Shown here: piece after piece, positions 43,545 to 51,747 of the stretch
How the letters are laid out: every line of letters begins with the position of its first letter
Position numbering within the stretch: the first letter of the stretch is position 1
DNA from: CAYYJR01 sp964472305
GTDB lineage: Bacteria; Armatimonadota; Hebobacteria; CAIYQO01
DNA: 64,000 nucleotides
Assembly: GCA_964472305.1 (NCBI GenBank)
Contig: CAYYJR010000018.1
Span: 38,879-102,878, forward strand
Reading direction: 5' to 3'
The notes under the pieces: generated by a model
What the model was told of the DNA's origin: nothing
Seen by the model: only the letters and a program-made list of their open reading frames with translations
Databases searched by the model: none
Translations under genes and position numbers: made by a program

Positions 43545-46313
43545 CTACGTGTCTCGTTGCGCTGCGTCGATGCGTGCCTTTTCCATCGGATGGTCGCGCT
43601 CCATTTCGGATTCCGTCATTGTCCCGGTCAACCAGGTGCGGTTCATCGGGAAGGTATCCGGATTGAAATGGGTGTTGTAGAAGTGCCAGATGACGATAGC
43701 GAGCATTGCCAGCACCGACTCGTCGCTGTGCGCGATATAGGCGACACCGAAGCTCAAATTCGATAGGTAAGCACTGGCCTGTGCGGGGAACCAGAGCACC
43801 AATCCGGAAAAGACCATGATGGGCATGCCCCAGTAGACGGCAAAGTAGTCGAACTTCTCGCGGAATTGGAAACGATCGAACTTCGGCGGGTCGTTGCGCA
43901 GGCCGACACCATAGGCGACGGTGTGGAAGAAGTCGGTGAAGTCCTGCAGATTCGGAAACATCGTCCACGACTTGAAGGAGAATTTTGCCAGCTTCCACTG
44001 GTAGATTAAATACAGCGTATGCCAGATCCAGGTGATAATCATCACCAGCGCGGCGCCGCGATGGGCCAAACGCGCGCCGGCAAAGCCGCCGAATAGCGCC
44101 TGGACGTTTGGCGCCCAGGTGATCTCGGCGAAACGCAGCGGCATGCCGGTGATGACCAGAATGGTAAAGCTGCCCATCAGGCAAATGTGCTGCAGACGCT
44201 GCATCAGGTTGAAGCGCGGGTAGACCTTCTCCCGTATATGCGGCGGTTTCGGCTGGCGGGTAAAGGCGTACATCAGCAAGGCGAGAGCGCCCAAACCGAG
44301 CGATGTGATAACCGGCCAGCGCGCACCGCGAATGCCCAGCGACATCATCGCGATGCCGATCATCATGGCGAAAAACGCCAGGGAGATGAGCAAGCCGACC
44401 GGGCGTCCGGATTCAGGGTGATAATCGCGTGAGAAGACTTTCCGCCGCAGATCGAGCATAATCAGCAGGATCAATCCGAGGATTACGCTGACCGTCAGTA
44501 CCTTGAAGAACAGTTCTTCGGTCCGCAGGGTAGGCGTTTCGTCAATCTTCAACGTGATGTGGTTCGCACCGGACAGTGAGAAATTCATCTTCGCGTTCGG
44601 GTGGCACTTCCGGCAAGTCCCCGTCACGTTGGCCGAATTCACCGGGGATTGTTTGTCATTCGGGGGCAGCACGGCGTGCAAACCGTGACAATCGACGCAG
44701 GTCGCGGCGTTCATCTGACCGAAGCGCATGACAGCCTTGCCGTGGAAGCTCTTCAAATAGGAGTGCACCGGCTCGGTGGTCATCCCGTAACGTTTCATCA
44801 ACTCTTCATTATTATGACATTTCATGCAGAGTTGAACCGTCTCGCGGGCAGAAAGCTTCTTCGGTTTCACCATGTCGTGGGCATTACCGCCATGGCAGGT
44901 AAAACAGGTGGGGTGATCGCCCGGCACCTTATCGACGCGATCATGCCGACTGTGTCCCGGCAGCGCGGCATTCTCTTTATGACAATCCCGGCAATAGTTC
45001 TCCGAGGTGACCACGACGTGATCGCGCGCTTTAACCAGTGAAAGGCCCTCAGAGCCATTTGCCGACTCGACGCGGAGCGTCGTTACCGTGTTCGGAGAGG
45101 CGATCTTCTTCAGCTTGCTGGCCTGGGAAACAGCGGCTAGACTGCGGTTGCTGGCATGACAACCGGTGCAATACTGGAACTGATCTTTGCCGCCTTTGGG
45201 CACGTGAATACTGTTCTCCACCATGTTCGAGATGTTCTGGTGGCACTGGATGCAGGTGGCTTCCTTGTTTTGCGGCGTCATCTGCGAGCCGGGAGTAACG
45301 GTATGCAGGTTCGCGCCGTGACAGTCGGTACATAGCGGCTTCGCACGCGCCTTCGCATCGAGATGCTTGTGGATATTGTGCACCAGCGTATCGCTCAATT
45401 GCGCATGACACTTCTGACAGAGGGCGCTCTTCTCCTTCGGCGTTTTGGGTGCAACCGAGGCGACGGCATGCACGGATTTTCCGTGACAAGTTTCGCAGTT
45501 TATGTGCTTCGCGTGCGCGTTCGCGCTCCCATGCGCGCTTTGATCCACCTGCGCGCCCAGGTCGATGTGACACTGGCGGCAGACCGTACTGCCGATCACC
45601 TTTGGCGTCGTGATGGTGTGCGGATTATCGCCATGACAGGTCAGGCAGTTGACGCCGATCTTCTTCGCCATCCCCGTGCCGTGCGCACCGCGAGCTAATC
45701 CGCGGGCTTCCTTCGCATGGCACTGCTGACAGGTGGCAATAACCTGTGCCGGGCCACCCCCATGGATCGACTGGACGTTGTGCGGATTGTTATTGTGACA
45801 GGAGAGGCAATCAGAGCCGATACGTGTTCCCTGATGCACACTGGTGACGACGGTCTGCGCTTCCAACGTGTGACAGCCTTTGCAGAGGGCGCTGCGGTCA
45901 CCCGTACGCTTGAGCGGGGTGATCTCGTGGCTATTCGGGCCGGGGTGGCACACCTGGCAAGCCGTTTTCATGCCGGATTTCACGTCGTTGAGCTTGCGAT
46001 GCATGCTTCCCGACAGGCGGCCTGCTTCGCCGGCGTGGCAGGAGGCGCAGGTTGGCTTCGTCGCCATCGCTTTTTCCGGGTGTGGGAAGCGGTCTACGCC
46101 TTTGTGACAGGTTTGGCAGACCAGCTTACCGTGGGCGGATGCCGTCAGATGTGCTTTGTTCGGATTATCTTCGTGGCATCCGAGGCAAGTGGCAACATCC
46201 TTCGGCGCGATTGTCTCCGCATCTTCCGCGGCGTGCGACACCGTGCATGTCCAGAGGCACAGCCATAACAGGATCCAGATCCCAGCCGGCATGACTAATC
46301 GATTCTTGCGCAT
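43545..46313 (-). CDS. Multihaem cytochrome c (19 CXXCH) fused to a b-type cytochrome membrane domain
   Basis: The 922-residue protein has a signal anchor (IWILLWLCLWTCTVSHA) and then, from residue 43 to about 620, 19 CXXCH haem-binding motifs at fairly regular 25-45 residue intervals with intervening SxHG histidines that can act as distal ligands. The C-terminal 300 residues contain about six membrane helices with paired histidines (VILGLILLIMLDL; ICLMGSFTILVITGMPLRF; ALVMIITWIWHTLYLIYQ; IVIWHFYNTHFNPD) like formate-dehydrogenase-gamma/cytochrome b domains. It should exchange electrons between quinol and a periplasmic haem wire. ATG 46313 has AAAGG. It is the downstream member of a tandem pair with 46783-49653. 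Confidence 0.92.
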   Translation of the reverse strand: MRKNRLVMPAGIWILLWLCLWTCTVSHAAEDAETIAPKDVATCLGCHEDNPNKAHLTASAHGKLVCQTCHKGVDRFPHPEKAMATKPTCASCHAGEAGRLSGSMHRKLNDVKSGMKTACQVCHPGPNSHEITPLKRTGDRSALCKGCHTLEAQTVVTSVHQGTRIGSDCLSCHNNNPHNVQSIHGGGPAQVIATCQQCHAKEARGLARGAHGTGMAKKIGVNCLTCHGDNPHTITTPKVIGSTVCRQCHIDLGAQVDQSAHGSANAHAKHINCETCHGKSVHAVASVAPKTPKEKSALCQKCHAQLSDTLVHNIHKHLDAKARAKPLCTDCHGANLHTVTPGSQMTPQNKEATCIQCHQNISNMVENSIHVPKGGKDQFQYCTGCHASNRSLAAVSQASKLKKIASPNTVTTLRVESANGSEGLSLVKARDHVVVTSENYCRDCHKENAALPGHSRHDRVDKVPGDHPTCFTCHGGNAHDMVKPKKLSARETVQLCMKCHNNEELMKRYGMTTEPVHSYLKSFHGKAVMRFGQMNAATCVDCHGLHAVLPPNDKQSPVNSANVTGTCRKCHPNAKMNFSLSGANHITLKIDETPTLRTEELFFKVLTVSVILGLILLIMLDLRRKVFSRDYHPESGRPVGLLISLAFFAMMIGIAMMSLGIRGARWPVITSLGLGALALLMYAFTRQPKPPHIREKVYPRFNLMQRLQHICLMGSFTILVITGMPLRFAEITWAPNVQALFGGFAGARLAHRGAALVMIITWIWHTLYLIYQWKLAKFSFKSWTMFPNLQDFTDFFHTVAYGVGLRNDPPKFDRFQFREKFDYFAVYWGMPIMVFSGLVLWFPAQASAYLSNLSFGVAYIAHSDESVLAMLAIVIWHFYNTHFNPDTFPMNRTWLTGTMTESEMERDHPMEKARIDAAQRDT

Positions 46314-46782
46314 AATAGGGCCTTTCGGCGTATTGAAATGATGAAATAACCAAAGGTCGGACATCAACCCGGCATCTCGTTGATAAATTTCGCAGACGGG
46401 CGTAGCTATGTATGACAGGTCGGCATCCGGTCAGATGACTGAAGCACATCGGTTGGGTGTCGAGGGCCTGTTCGCATCATGGCCGCACATAGCAAGGCCG
46501 CGGTCTATACGTGCGGTTGAATGATACATTGTGAGATACGTAACAATGTAATGGTAGCAGGCAATATTAGCCATGTCAACAGATAAACAATATAGGTAAT
46601 CACCCGCGGACCGGCACTTTGAAACTGTCTCAAAACGTCTCACGGTCATCTCGTGGGGTATATTCGCGCCTGACGGCAGTCGCATTCCAGTCATGTTTGT
46701 CTTCATACACGCTCGGAATGCGGCTTTGCCGGCCATGAATTTTCCTCCTCATTCTGACCACGATCCCTTTTGCGATAGCAGC
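46314..46782. other. Intergenic region between the cytochrome genes
   Basis: About 470 AT-richer bases holding a minus-strand promoter (46551-46579) for the 19-haem gene and a 15-bp sequence shared with the region behind the other cytochrome gene. A 101-codon frame at 46431-46736 has no features of a protein and overlaps the promoter. Confidence 0.5.
46551..46579 (-). promoter_or_regulatory. Promoter of the 19-haem cytochrome gene
   Basis: Minus strand consensus TTGACA (46579-46574), 17-bp spacer, TACCAT (46556-46551). It implies a leader of about 230 nt. Confidence 0.5.
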
Positions 46783-49653
46783 TTAATGCGTCGGCTGCGC
46801 CGGTTTCGTTCCATCATCTCGAGCCATATCGCGCTCACGCTTCTCGATGGGGTGGTCACGTGCCATCTCGGCATCAGTGATATAGCCGGTCAGCCACGCC
46901 GGATTCATCGGGAAGGCGTCCGGATTGAAGTGCACGTTATAGAAGTGCCAGACGATGATCGCCATCATCGCGAGCAAGCCTTCGTAACTGTGTGCGATGT
47001 AGGAGAAGCCGAACATCCACGACGGCAACTGGTTGCCCAGTTCGGTGGGAAACCACATCATAAAGCCGGAGAAGCCCATGACGATCGTGCCCCACATATC
47101 CGCGAAGTAGTCGAACTTCTCGCGGAACTGGAAGCGCGTGTATTGCGGCGGAATCTCCGTGAAACCGAAACCATATTTCAGGGTATCGAACAGGTCGGTG
47201 ACGTCCTTCCAGCGCGGCCACATTGTCCACGAACTGAACGTGAAGCCTGCGCGCTTCCAGCAGACTAACAGGTAGCCCAGGTGCCAGATCCAGTTGACCA
47301 CCATCATCACGCCGGCGATGCGGTGGATGATGCGCGCTCCTTCGAATCCGCCAAAGAGATAGAGCGGATAGTGCATCCAGCCCACCTCGGCGAAGCGAAG
47401 CGGGAAGCCGGTGAGCACCAGCACGGTGAAGCTGCCGGCGAGCAGGATATGCTGCACGCGCTGAATGCGCGACATGCGCAGGTACCACTGTTTCACCGGG
47501 TGCGGCGGGTCGAATCGCTTCTTGATCTGATAACAGATAAAAGCCACGAGCAGGCAGACCGCGGCGAAAACCCAAGCCCACCAGGCATACGGCACGCGCA
47601 GGTAGGCGAGAAGGATGCCGCCGACCAGCGCGAAGAAGCTGATGGCGATGAGCCACGCCGCCGGTTTCCCGCTTTCCGGATTCGCGCCTTTGCGCAGCAC
47701 CTTGGTGCGCAGGTCGAGTGCCACCATGCCAAGGAGGAAGGTCATCGATCCCCAGATCAATGTCAGGAAGGCCAGTTCCTCTATGTGCAGCAATGGCGAT
47801 TTGTTAATGTGTGTACGCAGGTGGTTGGCGCCGGACATCGCGAAGTTCAGTTTCGCTCCCGGGTGGCATTTCGCACAGGTGGCGACCACGTGGTCCGGGT
47901 GGGTCGGCGAATCCGGACTGTTCGGGGACAGCACACCGTGCAGGCCGTGGCAATCCGTGCAGTTGGCAGAATTATTCTTGTTGAAGCGCAGCAGCGCCTT
48001 GCCATGGAAAGTCTGCTCGTAAGAAGTAAAGGCTTCGGTGGTCAATCCATAGCGGCCCATGCGCGCGGCGTCGCTGTGGCACTTGCCGCACATCACCGCC
48101 TTTTCTTGTGGCGTTTTATGCTTGGGAGGCATGATCTGATGCTGCTTGCCGCCATGACAGGAAAGACAGGTTGGATGGTCACCGGCAACTTTATCCGGGC
48201 GGTCGTGCACGCTGTTCTTCAGCGAGTGTGATAGGTTGGCGTGGCAATTTTTACACGCCTTTTCCTGTTTGTCGCGACTCAACTCCGCCAGAGGCAGGAT
48301 GCGATGCGAGCTGCCGCCGTGGCAGGCGACACAACTCGGCGCCTGTCCACGGAACTTGATGTTGTCCTTGCCGTGGACGCTGTTCGCGATCTGCTGGGCG
48401 ATGCCGGCATGGCACTTGATGCAAGTGGCGTCCTGCACCTCGGTTCCCAATTGCGCCGCGGGCATCACACCGTGCACGGATGCGCCATGACAGGTAATGC
48501 AGTCCGGGAGTGCCTTCTCCGTACTGTGCAGCTTGCCGCCGTGGGCGCTGCTGCCGATGGCGTCGGCGACCTGCTGGTGGCATTTCAGGCACGCCTGCGA
48601 CCGCGTCGAATGTGGGGAGACTTTCTGCAGGGTGATCGAGTGCGCGTTGCCGCCATGGCAGGTCTGGCAATTTAACGGCGATTGCACGCTCTTCGCAGCC
48701 TGGCCATGGGCCAACGGGGCCAGATGCCACGCCTCGCCGCTATGACAGCGCGCGCAGAGGGCGTCGGCGGTCTGTGCGACTTGTTGTTGTTTTTTCGGAT
48801 TCTGAATAGCATGTGCGCTGGTGCCGTGACAGTCGACGCAATTCAGGCTGATGCGCGCGTTCGCGCCACCATGCACGCTGGCATTTAACTTGGCCTTCAC
48901 GTCGGGATGACACTTCATGCAGGTGGCTTCCTGCTGCGCCGGCGTGCCCCAATGCGCGATGTTGATGCTGTGTCCGCGCCCACCGTGACAGGCGAGGCAA
49001 GTCATGCCTTTCTTGCCTCCCTGGGCATGCACGCTGCCATTAGTGACTTTCACGATATCATGGTGACACTTATCGCATACGGCGTCGTTGCGCAACGACG
49101 GCCTGGCAGACATGGTCGTTTTCGGCTGCACGCCATGGCAGTCCAGGCAGTTCAAATCGGCGGAACCGTGCACGCTGTGGCGCAGGTTGCTGACAGCCTT
49201 CGCATGGCATTGCTGGCAGATTGCCTGCTGCTGTGTCGGCGCCTGTCGGGTGATTTTCGGAATCGCATGCACGTTATTGCCGTGGCAGGTTGCACAGGCG
49301 GCAGGATGGCCGTTCTTCCCCTTATGGTGCATGCGCCAGTTGACTTTTTCGGTCTCGCGGGGATGACAGGTGACGCATGACGGCTTTTTCACGCCATTGT
49401 CGGGGTGCGGAAACTGGTTGATGCCTTTATGGCATGACTGGCAGTTCTGGGTTCCGTGCGCGGAGCCGCGCAGGTGTTTCTCGTTGATTTGCTCCCCGTG
49501 ACACCCCTGGCAGGTTGCCATATCCGTGGGCGCGAAGAGTTCGGGCTTCTCGTCCTGTGCCGCACCGGGGAAGGGACGAAGACTGCATACCAGCACCAGC
49601 AACAAGCCGGCCAGCAGACATACCAGCGCGAATCGACTGCGTAATTGCCACAT
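46783..49653 (-). CDS. Multihaem cytochrome c (21 CXXCH) fused to a b-type cytochrome membrane domain
   Basis: The 956-residue paralogue of the neighbouring gene. It has a signal anchor (FALVCLLAGLLLVLVCSL), 21 CXXCH motifs between about residues 45 and 630, then a membrane domain of matching order (FLTLIWGSMTFLLGMVALDL; ILLAGSFTVLVLTGFPLRF; IAGVMMVVNWIWHLGYLLV; IVWHFYNVHFNPDAFPMNPAWLTG). The final motif order (LTG..TDAEMARDHPIEK) is the same as in the other protein, so they arose by duplication and differ by two haems. ATG 49653 follows AGGGAGC. Role: quinol-linked electron transfer to or from periplasmic or extracellular acceptors, inferred. Confidence 0.92.
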   Translation of the reverse strand: MWQLRSRFALVCLLAGLLLVLVCSLRPFPGAAQDEKPELFAPTDMATCQGCHGEQINEKHLRGSAHGTQNCQSCHKGINQFPHPDNGVKKPSCVTCHPRETEKVNWRMHHKGKNGHPAACATCHGNNVHAIPKITRQAPTQQQAICQQCHAKAVSNLRHSVHGSADLNCLDCHGVQPKTTMSARPSLRNDAVCDKCHHDIVKVTNGSVHAQGGKKGMTCLACHGGRGHSINIAHWGTPAQQEATCMKCHPDVKAKLNASVHGGANARISLNCVDCHGTSAHAIQNPKKQQQVAQTADALCARCHSGEAWHLAPLAHGQAAKSVQSPLNCQTCHGGNAHSITLQKVSPHSTRSQACLKCHQQVADAIGSSAHGGKLHSTEKALPDCITCHGASVHGVMPAAQLGTEVQDATCIKCHAGIAQQIANSVHGKDNIKFRGQAPSCVACHGGSSHRILPLAELSRDKQEKACKNCHANLSHSLKNSVHDRPDKVAGDHPTCLSCHGGKQHQIMPPKHKTPQEKAVMCGKCHSDAARMGRYGLTTEAFTSYEQTFHGKALLRFNKNNSANCTDCHGLHGVLSPNSPDSPTHPDHVVATCAKCHPGAKLNFAMSGANHLRTHINKSPLLHIEELAFLTLIWGSMTFLLGMVALDLRTKVLRKGANPESGKPAAWLIAISFFALVGGILLAYLRVPYAWWAWVFAAVCLLVAFICYQIKKRFDPPHPVKQWYLRMSRIQRVQHILLAGSFTVLVLTGFPLRFAEVGWMHYPLYLFGGFEGARIIHRIAGVMMVVNWIWHLGYLLVCWKRAGFTFSSWTMWPRWKDVTDLFDTLKYGFGFTEIPPQYTRFQFREKFDYFADMWGTIVMGFSGFMMWFPTELGNQLPSWMFGFSYIAHSYEGLLAMMAIIVWHFYNVHFNPDAFPMNPAWLTGYITDAEMARDHPIEKRERDMARDDGTKPAQPTH

Positions 49654-50102
49654 GGTATTTGCTCCCTGTCGGCGAGGCGCCGGAACACTTTGCCCTTGGG
49701 CAAAGTTTGTGAATTTGCGCACAGATTATCATGATACCGGTTGATTGTCAACACAGTTTATAAGAATACAAAAGTGTATTACCGCTAAACGACGCTGATA
49801 TTTATGGGAAATAATGACGAGGATAACGTCGTTAAAACGATACGATTTGTCGAAAGCGTTTATCTCGAATTATCGGTTAACCGGAACTTGCCGGTTGCTG
49901 TCTCCTGACCTTGCTCGGTCGCGAAGGCGTATTGCCCGACGCGTGCACACAGCAAGTATTGCCGTGAAAACACTCGCTTTCCCCTGGAATCACGCAAAAG
50001 TGCCTTGCTTGGGCAGGAATACGCAACCGGACGACGAATCAAACGTATATATGGACAAGCGGACGGACGGTACCTTCCGGTTCGTTTGCATCGGGGACAA
50101 GC
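49654..50102. other. Divergent intergenic region upstream of the 21-haem cytochrome
   Basis: About 450 bp without a credible gene. It contains the cytochrome promoter (49723-49751), a 20-bp dyad in the leader (49687-49706) and the palindrome CGGTTAACCG at 49874-49883 upstream of the lipoprotein gene. Confidence 0.5.
49687..49751 (-). promoter_or_regulatory. Promoter and leader dyad of the 21-haem cytochrome gene
   Basis: Minus strand TTGACA (49751-49746) with TAATCT at 17 bp (49728-49723) or GATAAT at 15 bp. In the leader ACTTTGCCC (49687-49695) and GGGCAAAGT (49698-49706) form a 9-bp perfect dyad around TT, a candidate operator or hairpin 34 bp before the ATG. Confidence 0.5.
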
Positions 50103-51242
50103 ATGCGCACGGGCAGGATAATGGGTTGGATTGTCGCGACACTGTTGGTGTGGCTCATGGTTTGCGGCTGCGACAGCGGTCCGAGCACGGGCAACGCGCT
50201 GTTCGTGTTCAACTGGCCGGAGGCGGCAGGCTTTTCGCGGGTGGTGGATTTCACCGCCATGCAGAGCCTGAAGCTGGAGATCTTCGATGCGACCCATACG
50301 CTTCACGTGGTGGTCATCAATCGCTCATTAGACGCGCAATCACAGGTGCCGTTCACCGCACGTCTCGGTACGCTCGATTACCTGCTCACCGCATATGCCG
50401 GTCCGAACGCGAGTGGAAGCATCCTCGGCCAGGCACGCGGCCTGGTGCGGTTCACCACTTCGACAAACCCGGTGCCTATCTACCTCACCACACTGCTGGA
50501 TCCGAACGCGACACTCGCCATCCTGCCGCTTTCGCCTGCCGTGTATGCGGATAAGACATTGCAACTGTTTGCGCAGACGAAAAATCCGGACAATACTCAG
50601 GTGGTGATGCCCCTCAACACGCTGACGTGGGCGACTGATGACCTGTACCTTGCCGATGTCGATCCCCGCACCGGGCTGGTGACTGGCATGAATGCAGGCG
50701 ATGTACTGATCTCGGTAAACGACAGCCTCACCAATCTTACGGCGACCACCACGGTGAAGGTGACCTACGAACCGCCCGCTGTAAAACTCACCGCCAGCAA
50801 GTCGCGCGTCAGTCCCGGCGAGAAGGTCATCCTGAGCTGGGAATCGACCAACGCCACGCGTGTCAACTCGTCGGTGAACTTTAATACCACGCTGTTAAAC
50901 GGCACGCTCTCAGTCTATCCCATCGAGACCACCACCTATACGATCACCGTGCGCGGGCCGGGCGGCACCGATTCGGACAATGTCACCATCACCGTGGATT
51001 ACCCGCAACCCACCGTGGCGCTTACCGCCACCAGCAGCAACATCCCCGCTGGCCAATCGGTCACGCTGCGCTGGTCGTCCACCTACGCCACATCGGTCGA
51101 CTCGTCCGTAAACTTCAATACGACCGCCGTTAACGGCTCTACCACCGTCGCGCCGGGCAGCACCACCACCTACACGATTACCGTCCGCGGACCTGGCGGC
51201 ATTACCAGCAGCAGCGTTACTATCACTGTCAACAGCAGTTGA
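50103..51242 (+). CDS. Lipoprotein with tandem Ig-like domains
   Basis: The 379-residue product has a lipoprotein signal (GWIVATLLVWLMVCGCDSG). After an N-terminal domain of about 130 residues and a BIG2-like domain (DLYLADVDPRTGLVTGMNAGDVLISV), two near-identical Ig-like repeats of about 85 residues follow (PPAVKLTASKSRVSPGEKVILSWES and PQPTVALTATSSNIPAGQSVTLRWSS), each ending TTYTITVRGPGG. It is probably surface exposed. ATG 50103 has a moderate ribosome site (GGGGACA). Binding function is likely; ligand unknown. Confidence 0.82.
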   Translation: MRTGRIMGWIVATLLVWLMVCGCDSGPSTGNALFVFNWPEAAGFSRVVDFTAMQSLKLEIFDATHTLHVVVINRSLDAQSQVPFTARLGTLDYLLTAYAGPNASGSILGQARGLVRFTTSTNPVPIYLTTLLDPNATLAILPLSPAVYADKTLQLFAQTKNPDNTQVVMPLNTLTWATDDLYLADVDPRTGLVTGMNAGDVLISVNDSLTNLTATTTVKVTYEPPAVKLTASKSRVSPGEKVILSWESTNATRVNSSVNFNTTLLNGTLSVYPIETTTYTITVRGPGGTDSDNVTITVDYPQPTVALTATSSNIPAGQSVTLRWSSTYATSVDSSVNFNTTAVNGSTTVAPGSTTTYTITVRGPGGITSSSVTITVNSS

Positions 51243-51296
51243 TCGCTCACGTTGTACCCACCGCCCCGTGTTTGCCATCTTTCCACTTTGCGGGCA

Positions 51297-51345
51297 TTGA
51301 CGCACGCGCGAGGTGATATTACAATATTAAAGTAGGTGTTTTAAT
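51297..51345 (+). promoter_or_regulatory. Promoter and operator of the arsR-zntA metal-efflux operon
   Basis: TTGACG (51297-51302), 17-bp spacer, TACAAT (51320-51325), immediately followed by the dyad ATTAAA-N8-TTTAAT at 51326-51345. An AT-rich dyad over the transcription start is the normal site of ArsR/SmtB repressors. Confidence 0.65.
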
Positions 51346-51378
51346 GATGAGATCGAAGCAGCAAAGGTGAACGATGCG

Positions 51379-51747
51379 ATGACCAGAACAATGCGCAACG
51401 ACGATCTCTGCGACATCTTCTGCTCGGACGAGGAGAAGGTGCGCCGTTTACGCGGACAAGTGGGAATGGCGGAAGGCTTGGGCAATCTGTTCAAGGCGCT
51501 GGGTGACGAGACGCGGGCAAAAATTCTCTTCTGTCTGTCCCGCGAGGAGCTTTGTGTCTGCGACGTGGCCAACATCATGGAGATGTCGGTACAGGCGGTG
51601 TCGCATCACCTGCGCCTGTTGCGCGCCATGCGGCTGGTGAAATACCGCAAAGCCGGTAAACTGGCCTTTTATGCACTTGATGATGCGCACGTCGCTGCCT
51701 TGATTCGCGAAGGTCTGGCGCACGTGCACGAAGGACAGGGTACGTAA
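51379..51747 (+). CDS. ArsR/SmtB-family metal-responsive repressor
   Basis: The 122-residue winged-helix protein has the family core LFKALGDETRAKILFCLSREELCVCDVANIMEMSVQAVSHHLRLLRAMRLVKYRKAGKLAFYALDD. The ELCVCD box in the recognition region and extra N-terminal cysteines (DDLCDIFCSDE) are the Cys ligands found in CadC/CmtR-type Cd/Pb/Zn sensors. ATG 51379 is preferred over GTG 51367 because AAAGGTGA precedes it. The stop overlaps the start of the ATPase gene (TAATG), so the two are translationally coupled. Confidence 0.92.
   Translation: MTRTMRNDDLCDIFCSDEEKVRRLRGQVGMAEGLGNLFKALGDETRAKILFCLSREELCVCDVANIMEMSVQAVSHHLRLLRAMRLVKYRKAGKLAFYALDDAHVAALIREGLAHVHEGQGT

Noticed and set aside
46431..46736. 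A 101-codon frame in the cytochrome intergenic region
   Set aside because: It overlaps the best promoter candidate, has no ribosome site and no recognisable features.
50760..51240. A repeat array in the lipoprotein gene
   Set aside because: It is two Ig-like domain repeats at the protein level, not a DNA tandem array or CRISPR.
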